Shown piece by piece: positions 7,770 to 16,083 of a stretch of 19,099 nucleotides of DNA. How positions within the stretch are numbered: the first letter of the stretch is position 1; every line of letters begins with the position of its first letter. The stretch lies in the NCBI GenBank assembly GCA_934162625.1, contig CAKPJM010000026.1, forward strand, positions 1 through 19,099, written 5' to 3'. A model generated the notes under the pieces. That model saw only the letters and a program-made list of their open reading frames with translations. It ran no database searches and was not told where the DNA came from. A program made the position numbers and the translations under genes. Source of the stretch: an uncultured Clostridia bacterium. Lineage in GTDB: Bacteria > Bacillota > Clostridia > TANB77 > CAG-508.

Positions 7770-7874
7770 ATAATAGGAAAGTTGCATAACTTTTTATTAT
7801 AGAAAACAATAAAAGCCCATGGGCCACAGCGATTGCAGCATTTATGTAATAAAAAAATTCTACTTTCCTATTAT
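7770..7874. repeat. 13-bp inverted repeat around a palindromic core
   Basis: The arms ATAATAGGAAAGT and ACTTTCCTATTAT are exact complements. The core has higher G+C and holds GCCCATGGGC followed by CACAGCGATTGCAGC. No ORF, transposase or target-site duplication is evident. Confidence 0.65.
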
Positions 7875-8014
7875 ATAAAAAACTCACTACTTATTAATAA
7901 TATTAAAATATTATCAATATGTCAATGAATTTTTTAAATATTTTTAATTTTATTTTTGTCGAATTTTGTTCTATTTTTCATGTTGTCTGACAGAAAAATT
8001 CTTAGAGTTTCAAG

Positions 8015-8030
8015 TGTTTCACGTATTAGT
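8015..8030. promoter_or_regulatory. Degenerate parS-like site
   Basis: TGTTTCACGT followed by ATTAGT. The first ten bases equal the Bacillus parS consensus, but the right half is degenerate (11 of 16 in total). It lies close to parAB. This is weak evidence on its own. Confidence 0.25.
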
Positions 8031-8045
8031 TAATTGTGGAACAGA

Positions 8046-8765
8046 TTATAATGGCATTTTTGTAGGTGTTCCTGCCTTTCTTGGATATTTCTTTTCTGTA
8101 TTTTTTATTTTTTCTATTTCTATAATTACTCTTGCCATTTCTGTATTTGGCAAATTAAATTCTCTACTATTTGTAATTTCTCCTCCTAGAATTTTTATTG
8201 CATTTTTTCCTTCTACTGCTTCTTCTTTTCCTTTTGCCCCTTTCATGCATATAGCATACCCACCTATTTTAACAAATGGTAATAGATATTCACTTAAAAC
8301 GTTTAATGGAGCTACTGCTCTTGCAATTGCAATATCATATTTTTCTCTATATTTTTTGTTATGTGCTACTTCTTCTGCTCTTCCATGTATTGTTTCTATA
8401 TTTTTTAATTCTAACTTATTTATAACTTCTTCTAAAAATTTAATTCTTTTATTTAGTGAATCTAATAATGTTATCCTTGTTTCTGGAAAGGCTATTTTTA
8501 TTGGTATTCCAGGGAATCCAGCTCCTGTCCCAACATCTATAATAGAGGCATTTTCTTTTATACTTTTTAAAACAGTTAAAGAATCAACAAAATGTTTCTG
8601 AATTATTTCTTCTGGTTCTGTTATATTTGTTAAATTCATAACTTTATTCCATTCAATTAAAATATTCATATAATTATAAAATTGATTTAATTGTTTTTCT
8701 GATATTTCTATATTTAATTCTTTTAAACTTTCTTTCATCTTTTTATTAAATTCTTCTTCTTTCAT
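8046..8765 (-). CDS. rsmG: RsmG, 16S rRNA G527 N7-methyltransferase
   Basis: RsmG uses SAM to N7-methylate G527 in the 530 loop of 16S rRNA. The 239-residue protein has the SAM motif DVGTGAGFPG (77-86), the preceding NLTNITEPEEIIQKHFVDSL block, and IARAVAPL, all typical of the family. The length is normal. It follows mnmG in the same direction after about 56 bases. That gap holds a possible hairpin (8788-8793 with 8804-8809) without a T-run. Confidence 0.95.
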   Translation of the reverse strand: MKEEEFNKKMKESLKELNIEISEKQLNQFYNYMNILIEWNKVMNLTNITEPEEIIQKHFVDSLTVLKSIKENASIIDVGTGAGFPGIPIKIAFPETRITLLDSLNKRIKFLEEVINKLELKNIETIHGRAEEVAHNKKYREKYDIAIARAVAPLNVLSEYLLPFVKIGGYAICMKGAKGKEEAVEGKNAIKILGGEITNSREFNLPNTEMARVIIEIEKIKNTEKKYPRKAGTPTKMPL

Positions 8766-8821
8766 TTTTTCTCCTCTTAATATAATTGGGCCGTTTCAAA
8801 ACGCGACCCATTTATTAAAAT

Positions 8822-10696
8822 TTATTTTCTTTTTAATTGTTCTAAATATATAAGTAAAACGCTTATGTCTGCTGGTGAAATTCCTGAAATTCTTGATGCC
8901 TGTCCAATTGAAATCGGCTTAAATTGATTTAATTTTTGCCTTGCTTCTAAGCTAATTCCCTTTAAATTACTATAATCAAAATCTTCTGGAAGTCGCTTGT
9001 TTTCAAGCTTTTTAAATTTTTCAACTTGGGCTAATTGTAACTTTATATACCCTTCATATTTTACTTGTATTTCAACTTGTTCTGCTTCTTGTTTTGTTAG
9101 TTCTGGTCTTTCTGCATCAATTTCTCTTAATTGATTATAATTAAGTTCTGACCTTTTTAACAATTCTACTAATTTCACTCCCGTAGTTATAGGAGTAGAA
9201 TTGTTTTTTTCTAAAAATTCATTTACTTCTTTTGTTGGTTTTATTGTTAATTTATTTATTCTTTCAATTTCCTTTTCAATATTTTGTTTTTTTTCTAAGA
9301 ACTTGTTATATCTTTCATCTGAAATAATCCCTATTTCATGGCCTATTGGAGTTAATCTTAAATCTGCATTATCTTGTCTTAACAATAATCTATATTCTGC
9401 TCTCGATGTCATCATTCTATATGGTTCGTTTGTTCCCTTTGTTACTATATCATCAATTAAAACTCCAATATATGCATCTGATCTATGTAATATGATTGGT
9501 TCTTTTCCTTCTAGCTGTAAGCTTGCATTAATTCCTGCAATTATACCTTGTGCAGCAGCTTCTTCATATCCTGATGTACCATTTGTTTGTCCCGCTAAAA
9601 ACATTCCTTTTATATTTTTTAATTCTAATGATAATTTTAATTGAGTCGGATCAATCGCATCATATTCTATTGCATATGCTGGTCTTGTAAATTCAACATT
9701 TTCTAAGCCTGGAATTGTTCTATACATTGCTATTTGTACATCTTCTGGAAGTGATGAACTCATTCCCTGCACATACATTTCTTCTGTATTCTCTCCCATT
9801 GGTTCTATAAATATTTGATGACGTGGTTTATCACTAAATCTAACTACTTTGTCTTCTATAGATGGACAATATCTTGGTCCTGTTCCTTCTATTTCTCCAG
9901 CATATAATGGTGAACGATGCAAATTTTTTCTTATTATTTCATGTGTTTTTTCATTTGTATATGTTAAATAACAAGGGACTTGATTAATTTGCTTTGGTTC
10001 ATTTTCAAAAGAAAATGGAGTTATATCTTCATCTCCTTTTTGTATTTCCATTTTAGAAAAATCTACAGTTCTTTTGTTTACTCTTGCTGGTGTTCCTGTT
10101 TTAAATCTAACTATTTTTATTCCAAGATTTTTTAAGCATTTAGATAATTTATTTGCAGGGAACACTCCATCTGGCCCGCTTTCAAAATTTGTTTCCCCTA
10201 TAAATATTTTTCCTTTCAAATAGGTTCCTGTTGCTATTATTACTGCTTTTACTCCATATATAGCACCAATATTTGTTTCTACTGCTTTAACTTTTCCATC
10301 TTCTACTTTAATATCTACTATTTCCGCTTGTTTTATTGACAAATTATCTTGTTTTTCCAATGTATGTTTCATTTCTTGTTGATATTTTTTTCTATCTGCT
10401 TGAGCTCTTAAAGAATAGACTGCTGGCCCTTTTGATGTGTTTAGCATTCTTGATTGTATAAATGTTTTATCTATGTTTTTTCCCATTTCTCCACCTAGAG
10501 CATCTATTTCTCTTACTAAATGCCCTTTTGATGTTCCTCCTATGTTTGGATTGCATGGCATGTTTGCAACACATTCTAAGCTTATTGAAAATAGTAATGT
10601 TTTATGACCTTTTCTACTACAAGCAAGTGCTGCTTCACATCCTGCATGCCCTGCTCCTATTACTGCTACTTCATAATCTCCTGCGTAATAACTCAT
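8822..10696 (-). CDS. mnmG: MnmG (GidA), tRNA uridine-34 modification enzyme
   Basis: MnmG is the FAD-dependent partner of MnmE. The complex adds the carboxymethylaminomethyl group to carbon 5 of U34 in tRNAs reading codons that end in A or G. The 624-residue protein shows the FAD motif GAGHAG (14-19), the CNPNIGG signature with its conserved Cys (48-54), GTPAR and the C-terminal helical domain. The length is normal. It lies 26 bases behind mnmE. One Arg codon near 8993 is CGA and is read without a shift. Confidence 0.97.
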   Translation of the reverse strand: MSYYAGDYEVAVIGAGHAGCEAALACSRKGHKTLLFSISLECVANMPCNPNIGGTSKGHLVREIDALGGEMGKNIDKTFIQSRMLNTSKGPAVYSLRAQADRKKYQQEMKHTLEKQDNLSIKQAEIVDIKVEDGKVKAVETNIGAIYGVKAVIIATGTYLKGKIFIGETNFESGPDGVFPANKLSKCLKNLGIKIVRFKTGTPARVNKRTVDFSKMEIQKGDEDITPFSFENEPKQINQVPCYLTYTNEKTHEIIRKNLHRSPLYAGEIEGTGPRYCPSIEDKVVRFSDKPRHQIFIEPMGENTEEMYVQGMSSSLPEDVQIAMYRTIPGLENVEFTRPAYAIEYDAIDPTQLKLSLELKNIKGMFLAGQTNGTSGYEEAAAQGIIAGINASLQLEGKEPIILHRSDAYIGVLIDDIVTKGTNEPYRMMTSRAEYRLLLRQDNADLRLTPIGHEIGIISDERYNKFLEKKQNIEKEIERINKLTIKPTKEVNEFLEKNNSTPITTGVKLVELLKRSELNYNQLREIDAERPELTKQEAEQVEIQVKYEGYIKLQLAQVEKFKKLENKRLPEDFDYSNLKGISLEARQKLNQFKPISIGQASRISGISPADISVLLIYLEQLKRK

Positions 10697-10722
10697 ATTC
10701 TATCCCTTCTTTTATTTTTCAA

Positions 10723-12105
10723 TCATTTTCCTAAACAAAATTTAGAAAAGATTTCATTTATAACATCTTCTGTTACATTTTCTCCTGTAATTTTTGATAA
10801 ATCTTCTATTATTTCTTTTATGTTTATTGAAATAATATCTATTGGTATATTATTCGAAATTGTTTTCTTTGCATTTTCTGTATGTGCAATTGCATCTTCT
10901 ATTAATTTCTTATGTCTCATTTCTGTGATTATAATTTCGTTGTCAGGGTTTATTTTGTTTAATTCGAATAACATGTTTAATTCTTTATAAAAAGCGCTTA
11001 AATCGCAATTTGAAAGCAAAGAAATTTTTATCACATCTTTACCACTTTTTATTATTTTTTCCTCTTTTTCCAAAACACTTTCTTTCAAATCTATTTTGTT
11101 TAAAATTATAATTGAAGTTTTATCTTTTATGAACTCTAAAATTTCTTCATCCTCTTTAGTAAGCCTTTTAGAATTATCAAACATTGCAATTATTAAATCA
11201 CTTTCTTTAGCAACTTTTTTAGATTTTTCTATTCCTATTTCTTCTACTTTGTTATCTGCTTTTCTTATTCCTGCAGTATCCACAAATTTAAAAGGTATTC
11301 CATCTATTGTAACAAATTCTTCTATTGTATCTCTTGTAGTTCCTTCTATATCTGTTACAATCGCTCTATCTTCCTTTAAAATTGCATTTAACAGCGAAGA
11401 TTTTCCACTGTTTGGTTTTCCTATTATAGCTACTTTAATTCCGTCTTTTATTATTTTTCCTGTTTCAAAACTTTTATTTAATTTTTCTAATTCTTTTTGT
11501 ATTTCATCCAATTTTGTTAAAGCCTTATTATTAGAAACTTCTTCTGCTTCATCATATTCTGGATAATCTATTGATGCTTCTATATCTGCAAGTAAAGAAA
11601 TTATTATCTTTTTTATTCTTTTAATTTCTAAAGATAAGTTACCTTCCAACTGATTTATAGATGCTTTTGTTTCTTTTTCAGACTTTGCATTTATTAAGTT
11701 TATTACTGCTTCTGCCTTTGCTAAGTCTATTCTTCCATTCAAAAATGCACGTTTAGTAAACTCGCCTGGCTCTGCCATTTGAGCTCCATTTTTTAAGCAT
11801 AATTCTAATATTTTTCTAACCACAATTGTTCCACCATGTGAATTAATTTCGCACATATTTTCTTGTGTATAACTTTTTGGTTCTTTAAAATATGAAACTA
11901 ACACTTCATCAACTATCTCATTTGTTTCTGGATTGAAAATTTTTCCATATTTTATTGTATAACCATTAATGTTTTCTATTGATTCTTCTTTAATTGGCCT
12001 AAATATTTTTTCTAAAACACTAAAAACATCTTTTCCAGACATTCTTATTATTCCTATTCCAGCAGTTCCTGGTGCTGTTGATATTGCAGCAATTGTCTCT
12101 TCCAT
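10723..12105 (-). CDS. mnmE: MnmE (TrmE), tRNA modification GTPase
   Basis: The GTPase partner of MnmG. The 460-residue protein has an N-terminal tetrahydrofolate-binding domain (MEETIAAISTAPGTAGI), a helical domain, and an inserted G domain. The G domain has the P-loop GKPNSGKS (229-236), GTTRDT, DTAG (276-279) and NKID. The C-terminal CLGK carries the catalytic Cys457. Length and motifs are complete. A terminator separates it from jag upstream, so it may need read-through or a promoter overlapping that hairpin. Confidence 0.97.
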   Translation of the reverse strand: MEETIAAISTAPGTAGIGIIRMSGKDVFSVLEKIFRPIKEESIENINGYTIKYGKIFNPETNEIVDEVLVSYFKEPKSYTQENMCEINSHGGTIVVRKILELCLKNGAQMAEPGEFTKRAFLNGRIDLAKAEAVINLINAKSEKETKASINQLEGNLSLEIKRIKKIIISLLADIEASIDYPEYDEAEEVSNNKALTKLDEIQKELEKLNKSFETGKIIKDGIKVAIIGKPNSGKSSLLNAILKEDRAIVTDIEGTTRDTIEEFVTIDGIPFKFVDTAGIRKADNKVEEIGIEKSKKVAKESDLIIAMFDNSKRLTKEDEEILEFIKDKTSIIILNKIDLKESVLEKEEKIIKSGKDVIKISLLSNCDLSAFYKELNMLFELNKINPDNEIIITEMRHKKLIEDAIAHTENAKKTISNNIPIDIISINIKEIIEDLSKITGENVTEDVINEIFSKFCLGK

Positions 12106-12120
12106 TTTATTCTCCTTTAA

Positions 12121-12150
12121 ATAAAAAAGCAGGGAAAATCCTCCCCCTGC
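12121..12150 (-). terminator. Terminator/attenuator between jag and mnmE
   Basis: Read on the minus strand, GCAGGG (12150-12145) pairs with CCCTGC (12134-12129) around a 10-base loop and is followed by six T. It ends the rpmH-to-jag unit. mnmE starts only 16 bases after the T-run, so the hairpin probably acts as a partial terminator. Confidence 0.7.
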
Positions 12151-12164
12151 CTTTTTATTATTTA

Positions 12165-12848
12165 TTATTTTAAAGATATAACTACTTTTCTATAAGGTTC
12201 TTCTCCTTTACTAAAAGTTTTTACTTTGCTATTATTTTGCAATTTTGTATGAATAATTTTTCTTTCATATGCAGTCATAGGTTCTAAAGTTACTGGCTTT
12301 TTTGTTCTTTCTACTGTTCTTGCTAATTTTTCTGCTAAATCCTCTAAAGTTTTTGTTCTTTTTTCTCTATATCCTGCTATATCTAAATAAACTCTTATTT
12401 TAGTAGTAGTTTTTTTATTTGCAATAGAAGATAATATTGTTTGTAAAGAATTTATATTCTCGCCTCTATATCCGATTAAATAATGTACATTTTCTCCACC
12501 TATATTTACATATATATCATATTCTTTTATTTCTGCTGTCCATTTTTTTTCTTCACCTAAAAATTTAGATAAAAATTTTTTTATTTCTTCTAATCCTTCT
12601 TCTATTTCTTCAATATTTTCGTTAGTTCTTTTTTGTTTTTTTTCTTTATGTTCATGTTCCTCTTTTGAATCTTCTTTTACAGTTAATTCAACTTTAACAA
12701 CTCTTGGAGCAAGTATATTATAAAAACTTCTTTTTTCTTCTTCCAAAACTTTTATTTCTACCATATTTTTTGAAACATTTAATTCTTTTAATCCCTTTTC
12801 TATAGCTTCATTTGTTGTTTTTCCTTGAGAAATTATTGTTTTACTCAT
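12165..12848 (-). CDS. jag: Jag/KhpB RNA-binding protein
   Basis: A 227-residue protein with a Jag_N domain (about 1-55, ISQGKTTNEAIEKGL), a charged Lys/Glu linker (about 58-100), a KH domain with the GYRGE loop (126-130), and a C-terminal R3H domain (ERKIIHTKL onward). KhpB binds RNA with KhpA and affects cell division and elongation in streptococci. It follows yidC by 3 bases, the usual yidC-jag pair. Confidence 0.93.
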   Translation of the reverse strand: MSKTIISQGKTTNEAIEKGLKELNVSKNMVEIKVLEEEKRSFYNILAPRVVKVELTVKEDSKEEHEHKEKKQKRTNENIEEIEEGLEEIKKFLSKFLGEEKKWTAEIKEYDIYVNIGGENVHYLIGYRGENINSLQTILSSIANKKTTTKIRVYLDIAGYREKRTKTLEDLAEKLARTVERTKKPVTLEPMTAYERKIIHTKLQNNSKVKTFSKGEEPYRKVVISLK

Positions 12849-12851
12849 ATC

Positions 12852-13712
12852 CTATTCCTCCTCTTCTCCTTTTAAGCATCTATTTAATACTAATCTTTCG
12901 GCAATCATTAATATATTATTTACTAACCAATATAAAGCTAACCCTAAAGGAGCAATTAAAGAGATACTTACAGCCATTATTGGCATAAACCAAGTCATAT
13001 TCTTTGACATTTGTGCTGTCATATCTAATTCTTCTTGTTCTTTTTTTACCTCTTTACTTTCTTTTTCTATTAATTCTTCTCTATCTTTCTTTTTCATTGT
13101 GTTTGTAGAAATTTTCATTGACAACATGCTTGTTAAAACATATAAAACAGGAATTATAAATACTCTAAAATCTCCATAATTTTCTTGAGGTATGCTACTT
13201 AAATCTAAACCTAAAAATTCCATATTTATATATGCATTATCTGTTTTTTCTTTATAATCATTAACATATTTAACTACGCTTATTTCGGGATAATTATTGC
13301 TTATGCTATTTTCCCCTAATTCTTGTCTGATTTCATTTTTATAGTTTTCTATTGTTGTATTATCTATTTTTTTCATATATGTTAATGGATTTCTTACCAA
13401 TCCAAACATAGCAAAAAGTAATATTATTTGTATTATAGATGTTAAACATCCGCTAAAAGGATTTACTTTTTTATATAACTCCATCATCTCTTGATTCATT
13501 TTATTTGAATCATTTTTATATTTATCCTGAATTTCTTTTACTTTTTCTTGAATCTTTGCCGTCTTCTTCATTGTTTTTTGTTGTTTAATAGATAACGGTA
13601 ATAATATTAATTTTAATAAAATCGAAAACAAAATTATTGCTAAACCATAATTATGTACTAAATTGTATATAAAATTTAAAACATAACCAAATAAACTAGA
13701 AACAGATGCCAT
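12852..13712 (-). CDS. yidC: YidC/Oxa1 membrane protein insertase
   Basis: YidC inserts membrane proteins alone or with Sec. The 286-residue protein has hydrophobic segments near residues 10-40, 92-108, 180-200 and 240-275. It has the typical cytoplasmic hairpin (IKQQKTMKKTAKIQEKVKEIQDKY) and the PLTYMKK region. The groove position that is Arg in Bacillus YidC seems to be Lys34 (LLKLILLPL), a change that keeps the positive charge. There is no lipobox. An unusually charged loop (about 205-230) separates two membrane segments. It sits between yidD and jag. Confidence 0.94.
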   Translation of the reverse strand: MASVSSLFGYVLNFIYNLVHNYGLAIILFSILLKLILLPLSIKQQKTMKKTAKIQEKVKEIQDKYKNDSNKMNQEMMELYKKVNPFSGCLTSIIQIILLFAMFGLVRNPLTYMKKIDNTTIENYKNEIRQELGENSISNNYPEISVVKYVNDYKEKTDNAYINMEFLGLDLSSIPQENYGDFRVFIIPVLYVLTSMLSMKISTNTMKKKDREELIEKESKEVKKEQEELDMTAQMSKNMTWFMPIMAVSISLIAPLGLALYWLVNNILMIAERLVLNRCLKGEEEE

Positions 13713-13726
13713 TTTTATCCTCCTTA

Positions 13727-13945
13727 TTATTTAACAGGATCATATCCTCCTTTAGAAAAAGGATTACATTTAAAAATTCTTTTTATTCCTAAAAAACTGC
13801 CCTTTATAATTCCATATTTCAAAATAGCTTGTTTCATATATTCTGAACAAGTAGGATAAAATTTACATTTTATTCCTTTATTTTCTAAGAAAAAAGAAAT
13901 ATGTTTTTGATAGCTTTCTATTAAAAATATTAAAAATCTTTTCAT
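13727..13945 (-). CDS. yidD: YidD, membrane protein insertion efficiency factor
   Basis: A 72-residue protein with the family core CKFYPTCSEY (26-35) and FKCNPFSKGGYDPV near the C-terminus. It is peripheral at the membrane and is thought to help YidC. Its ATG overlaps the stop of rnpA (ATGA at 13945-13942), so translation of the two is coupled. This stop is reached only in the shifted rnpA frame, which independently supports the +1 event. Confidence 0.95.
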   Translation of the reverse strand: MKRFLIFLIESYQKHISFFLENKGIKCKFYPTCSEYMKQAILKYGIIKGSFLGIKRIFKCNPFSKGGYDPVK

Positions 13946-14299
13946 ATACCCTCTTTTTCTTTTAATATGTTGATTTTTTTAAATATTTTTATCATATCTT
14001 CCTTTATAATATAAAAATCTGCTTCATTACCATTAACTCTTTTATTCCAAAGAATTACAAAGCAGTTTCCTATATCAATATTTTTTTCTAATAAGCGATA
14101 ATTTTCTCTAATTAATCTTTTAATTTTATTTCTACATACACTATTTCCTACTTTTTTTCCTATTGCAATTCCTAACTTATTTATAGAAATATTTTCTCTA
14201 ATAAAAAATATTTCTAGTTGCTTTCCTCCGTAGACATTTTCCTTTAGTTAAAACTTTTTTAAATTCATAATTTTTTTTTAGCATTTTTGTTTTTTTCAA
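13942..14299 (-). CDS. rnpA: RnpA, RNase P protein component (+1 frameshift)
   Basis: RnpA is the protein subunit of RNase P, which matures the 5' ends of tRNAs. The first part reads KKNYEFKKVLTKGKCL, the family N-terminus, then meets CGG at 14230-14228 and would stop at 14200-14198. Skipping the C gives GGKQLEIFFI, then the RNR signature GKKVGNSVCRNKIKRLIREN to a TGA at 13944-13942. The joined product is about 118 residues from TTG at 14299, or 113 from ATG at 14284; both fit the family. TTG is preferred because it has a weak GAGTGA upstream and gives the usual KKTKMLKKNYEF start, but this is not certain. No other rnpA is in the window, and the gene is normally essential, so decay is unlikely. 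Confidence 0.92.
14228..14230 (-). other. In-frame CGG with +1 shift, rnpA codon 24
   Basis: The zero-frame context is AAA TGT CTA CGG AGG AAA. Skipping C gives CTA GGA GGA AAG CAA, aligning the two halves of RnpA without gap. The downstream frame has a stop about seven codons before the site, so the shift must fall in this short stretch. The unshifted stop TAG is at 14198-14200. Confidence 0.87.
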
Positions 14300-14324
14300 T
14301 TTTATCACTCATTTTACAATATTT

Positions 14325-14459
14325 TTATGCTGATATTTTTTTTCTTCCTTTAGCTCTTCTTGCTTTTAAAACATTTCTACCTGCTCTTGTTTTCATTCTT
14401 TTCATAAATCCGTGTTCTTTTTTTTCTTGTCTTTTTTTTGGTTGATATGTTCTTTTCAT
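14325..14459 (-). CDS. rpmH: Ribosomal protein bL34
   Basis: A 44-residue basic protein of the large subunit: MKRTYQPKKRQEKKEHGF, then MKRMKTRAGRNVL and KARRAKGRKKISA, the complete bL34 pattern. AGGAGG at 14473-14468 is an ideal ribosome-binding site. It is the first gene of the minus-strand cluster, with a strong promoter upstream. A CGG triplet here is out of frame (CAC GGA). Confidence 0.97.
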   Translation of the reverse strand: MKRTYQPKKRQEKKEHGFMKRMKTRAGRNVLKARRAKGRKKISA

Positions 14460-14496
14460 GTAAAAAACCTCCTAATTTAAATTCATAAGTATCAAA

Positions 14497-14526
14497 ATTA
14501 TATACTAATGTAATACAAAATGTCAA
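14497..14526 (-). promoter_or_regulatory. Consensus sigma-A promoter for rpmH cluster
   Basis: On the minus strand, TTGACA (14526-14521) is separated by 18 bases from TATAAT (14502-14497); both hexamers are perfect. It should drive rpmH-rnpA-yidD-yidC-jag at a high rate. Confidence 0.8.
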
Positions 14527-14561
14527 GTTTTTTTAATAATTTATATTATTTTTTAAATTAT

Positions 14562-14716
14562 TGTTGATAATTCATTTTTTTTTTGATATTATTATTGAAA
14601 TAATAGGGAAATAAGGCTTTGCGAGTTTTTTAAATTTTAACTGTTAATAATTATTTTCTAGAATTTGCTTGTTTTAAGCCTGTTTTATCAACATCTGTGG
14701 ATTATTCTGTGGATAA
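14562..14716. other. oriC, upstream part: DnaA-box cluster before dnaA
   Basis: Four DnaA-box-like 9-mers: TGTTGATAA (14562-14570), TTATCAACA (14685-14693), TGTGGATTA (14696-14704) and TGTGGATAA (14708-14716, the perfect TTATCCACA consensus on the minus strand). The last three are packed within 32 bases just before the dnaA ribosome-binding site. Together with the cluster after dnaA this gives a bipartite origin like that of Bacillus. Confidence 0.85.
14564..14592 (+). promoter_or_regulatory. dnaA promoter overlapping a DnaA box
   Basis: TTGATA (14564-14569), a 17-base spacer, then TATTAT (14587-14592). The -35 lies inside the DnaA box at 14562-14570, so DnaA could repress its own gene. Confidence 0.55.
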
Positions 14717-14736
14717 CTAGGAGGTTTTTTATAAAA

Positions 14737-16083
14737 ATGAATTCAGATATACAGCAAATATTAGACCAAGCAAAAGAACTTTTAAAAGATGAAATGTCTC
14801 AAATATCACATAAAACATGGATTGAACCTTTAAAAATTGCAAGTATTACAGATAACAATGTTGTTTTAGTTTCAGAAGATTCCTTTAAGAGAGATATGGC
14901 TGACACTAAATTTCATGATTTAATAATGAATACTTTTTCTGTTATTTTGCAAAGAAATTGTACAGTTTCTATAATTTGTGAAAATGAAATTCCTGTAGAA
15001 AAAGACCTTCCAGAAGTTCAATCTTTTTCTAATAATAATTCATATTCTTATACTAATTTAAATCCCAAATATTGTTTTAGTACTTTTGTAGTAGGAGATA
15101 ATAATAGATTTGCACATGCAGCTTCTTTAGCTGTTGCGGAAGCACCTGCTACAGCTTATAATCCATTATTTTTATATGGAGGAGTAGGGCTTGGAAAAAC
15201 TCACCTTATGCACGCTATAGGAAATGAAGTATTATTTAATAACAAAAATTTAAAAGTACTATATGTAACCTCAGAAAGATTCACAAATGAATTCATAGAC
15301 GCATTAAAAAGTGCAAGTACCGAAAAATTTAGACAAAAATATAGAAATATAGATGTTTTATTAATAGATGACATTCAATTTATAGCAGGTAAAGAACGTC
15401 TTCAAGAAGAATTTTTTCATACTTTTAACACTCTTCATGAAAGTGGAAAACAAATTGTTCTTTCTAGTGATAGACCACCTAGAGATATTCCTTTATTAGA
15501 AGATCGTTTAAAATCTAGGTTTGAATGGGGATTAATTGCGGATGTTTCTATGGCTGATTACGAAACACGTCTTGCTATTTTAAGAAAGAAAAAAGATGAA
15601 AAACATTTAATCATAGATGATGAAATTCTTTCTGATATTGCAGCAAAAATAGATTCTAATATAAGAGAATTAGAAGGAGTTTTCAACAAATTAGTTGCAC
15701 AATCTTCTTTAACACATACACCTATTACAATGGAAATGGCTGAAAAAGCTATAAATGACATTATACGTCAAAAAGCTTCTGTAATTTCAATAGAATATAT
15801 TCAAGAAATGATTTGTAAATATTTTAATATAACAATTAAAGATTTAAAAAGTTCTCAAAGATCAAATGATATAGCTTTTCCTAGACAAATAGGAATGTAT
15901 CTTTGCAGAATTTTAACTAATGAATCTTTCCCTAAAATAGGCGAAGCTTTTGGAAAAAGAGATCATACAACTGTAATGCATGGTTATAAAAAAATTGAAC
16001 AAGAAATAAAACAAAATCCAGAATCAAATACAAAATTAATTGTGGATAGTGTTAAAAAAATTATTTTATCAAAAGAAAACTAG
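14737..16083 (+). CDS. dnaA: DnaA, replication initiator
   Basis: DnaA binds DnaA boxes, opens oriC with ATP and recruits helicase. ATG 14737 is chosen because AGGAGG lies at 14719-14724 and the protein then begins MNSDIQQILDQAKELLK, the usual domain I; the frame open to 14665 crosses the DnaA boxes and is not coding. Of 448 residues, domain I covers about 1-80 and a short linker about 81-108. The AAA+ domain has the Walker A GGVGLGKTH (148-156), the Walker B LLIDDIQF and the arginine-finger region DRLKSRFEWGL. Domain IV carries the DHTTVMHGYKKI signature. All parts are intact. Confidence 0.98.
   Translation: MNSDIQQILDQAKELLKDEMSQISHKTWIEPLKIASITDNNVVLVSEDSFKRDMADTKFHDLIMNTFSVILQRNCTVSIICENEIPVEKDLPEVQSFSNNNSYSYTNLNPKYCFSTFVVGDNNRFAHAASLAVAEAPATAYNPLFLYGGVGLGKTHLMHAIGNEVLFNNKNLKVLYVTSERFTNEFIDALKSASTEKFRQKYRNIDVLLIDDIQFIAGKERLQEEFFHTFNTLHESGKQIVLSSDRPPRDIPLLEDRLKSRFEWGLIADVSMADYETRLAILRKKKDEKHLIIDDEILSDIAAKIDSNIRELEGVFNKLVAQSSLTHTPITMEMAEKAINDIIRQKASVISIEYIQEMICKYFNITIKDLKSSQRSNDIAFPRQIGMYLCRILTNESFPKIGEAFGKRDHTTVMHGYKKIEQEIKQNPESNTKLIVDSVKKIILSKEN

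Larger units (their letters stand above)
7697..8045. other. parA-rsmG intergenic region with inverted repeat
   Basis: About 350 bases with no gene. A perfect 13-bp inverted repeat (7770-7782 with 7862-7874) encloses about 80 bases that include a GC-rich palindrome GCCCATGGGC (7815-7824). This may be a structured leader of parA or a small repeat element. Nearer to rsmG, a half-matching parS site lies at 8015-8030. Confidence 0.5.

Noticed and set aside
8788..8809. Hairpin between mnmG and rsmG as a terminator
   Set aside because: The 6-bp stem has one wobble pair and no following T-run on the minus strand.
10604..10990. Long plus-strand ORFs opposite mnmE, mnmG, rsmG and parB
   Set aside because: They are antisense shadows of well-identified genes and carry no family motifs.
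14665..14736. 24-codon N-terminal extension of dnaA
   Set aside because: It begins without a ribosome-binding site and covers three DnaA boxes; ATG 14737 has AGGAGG and the normal DnaA N-terminus.
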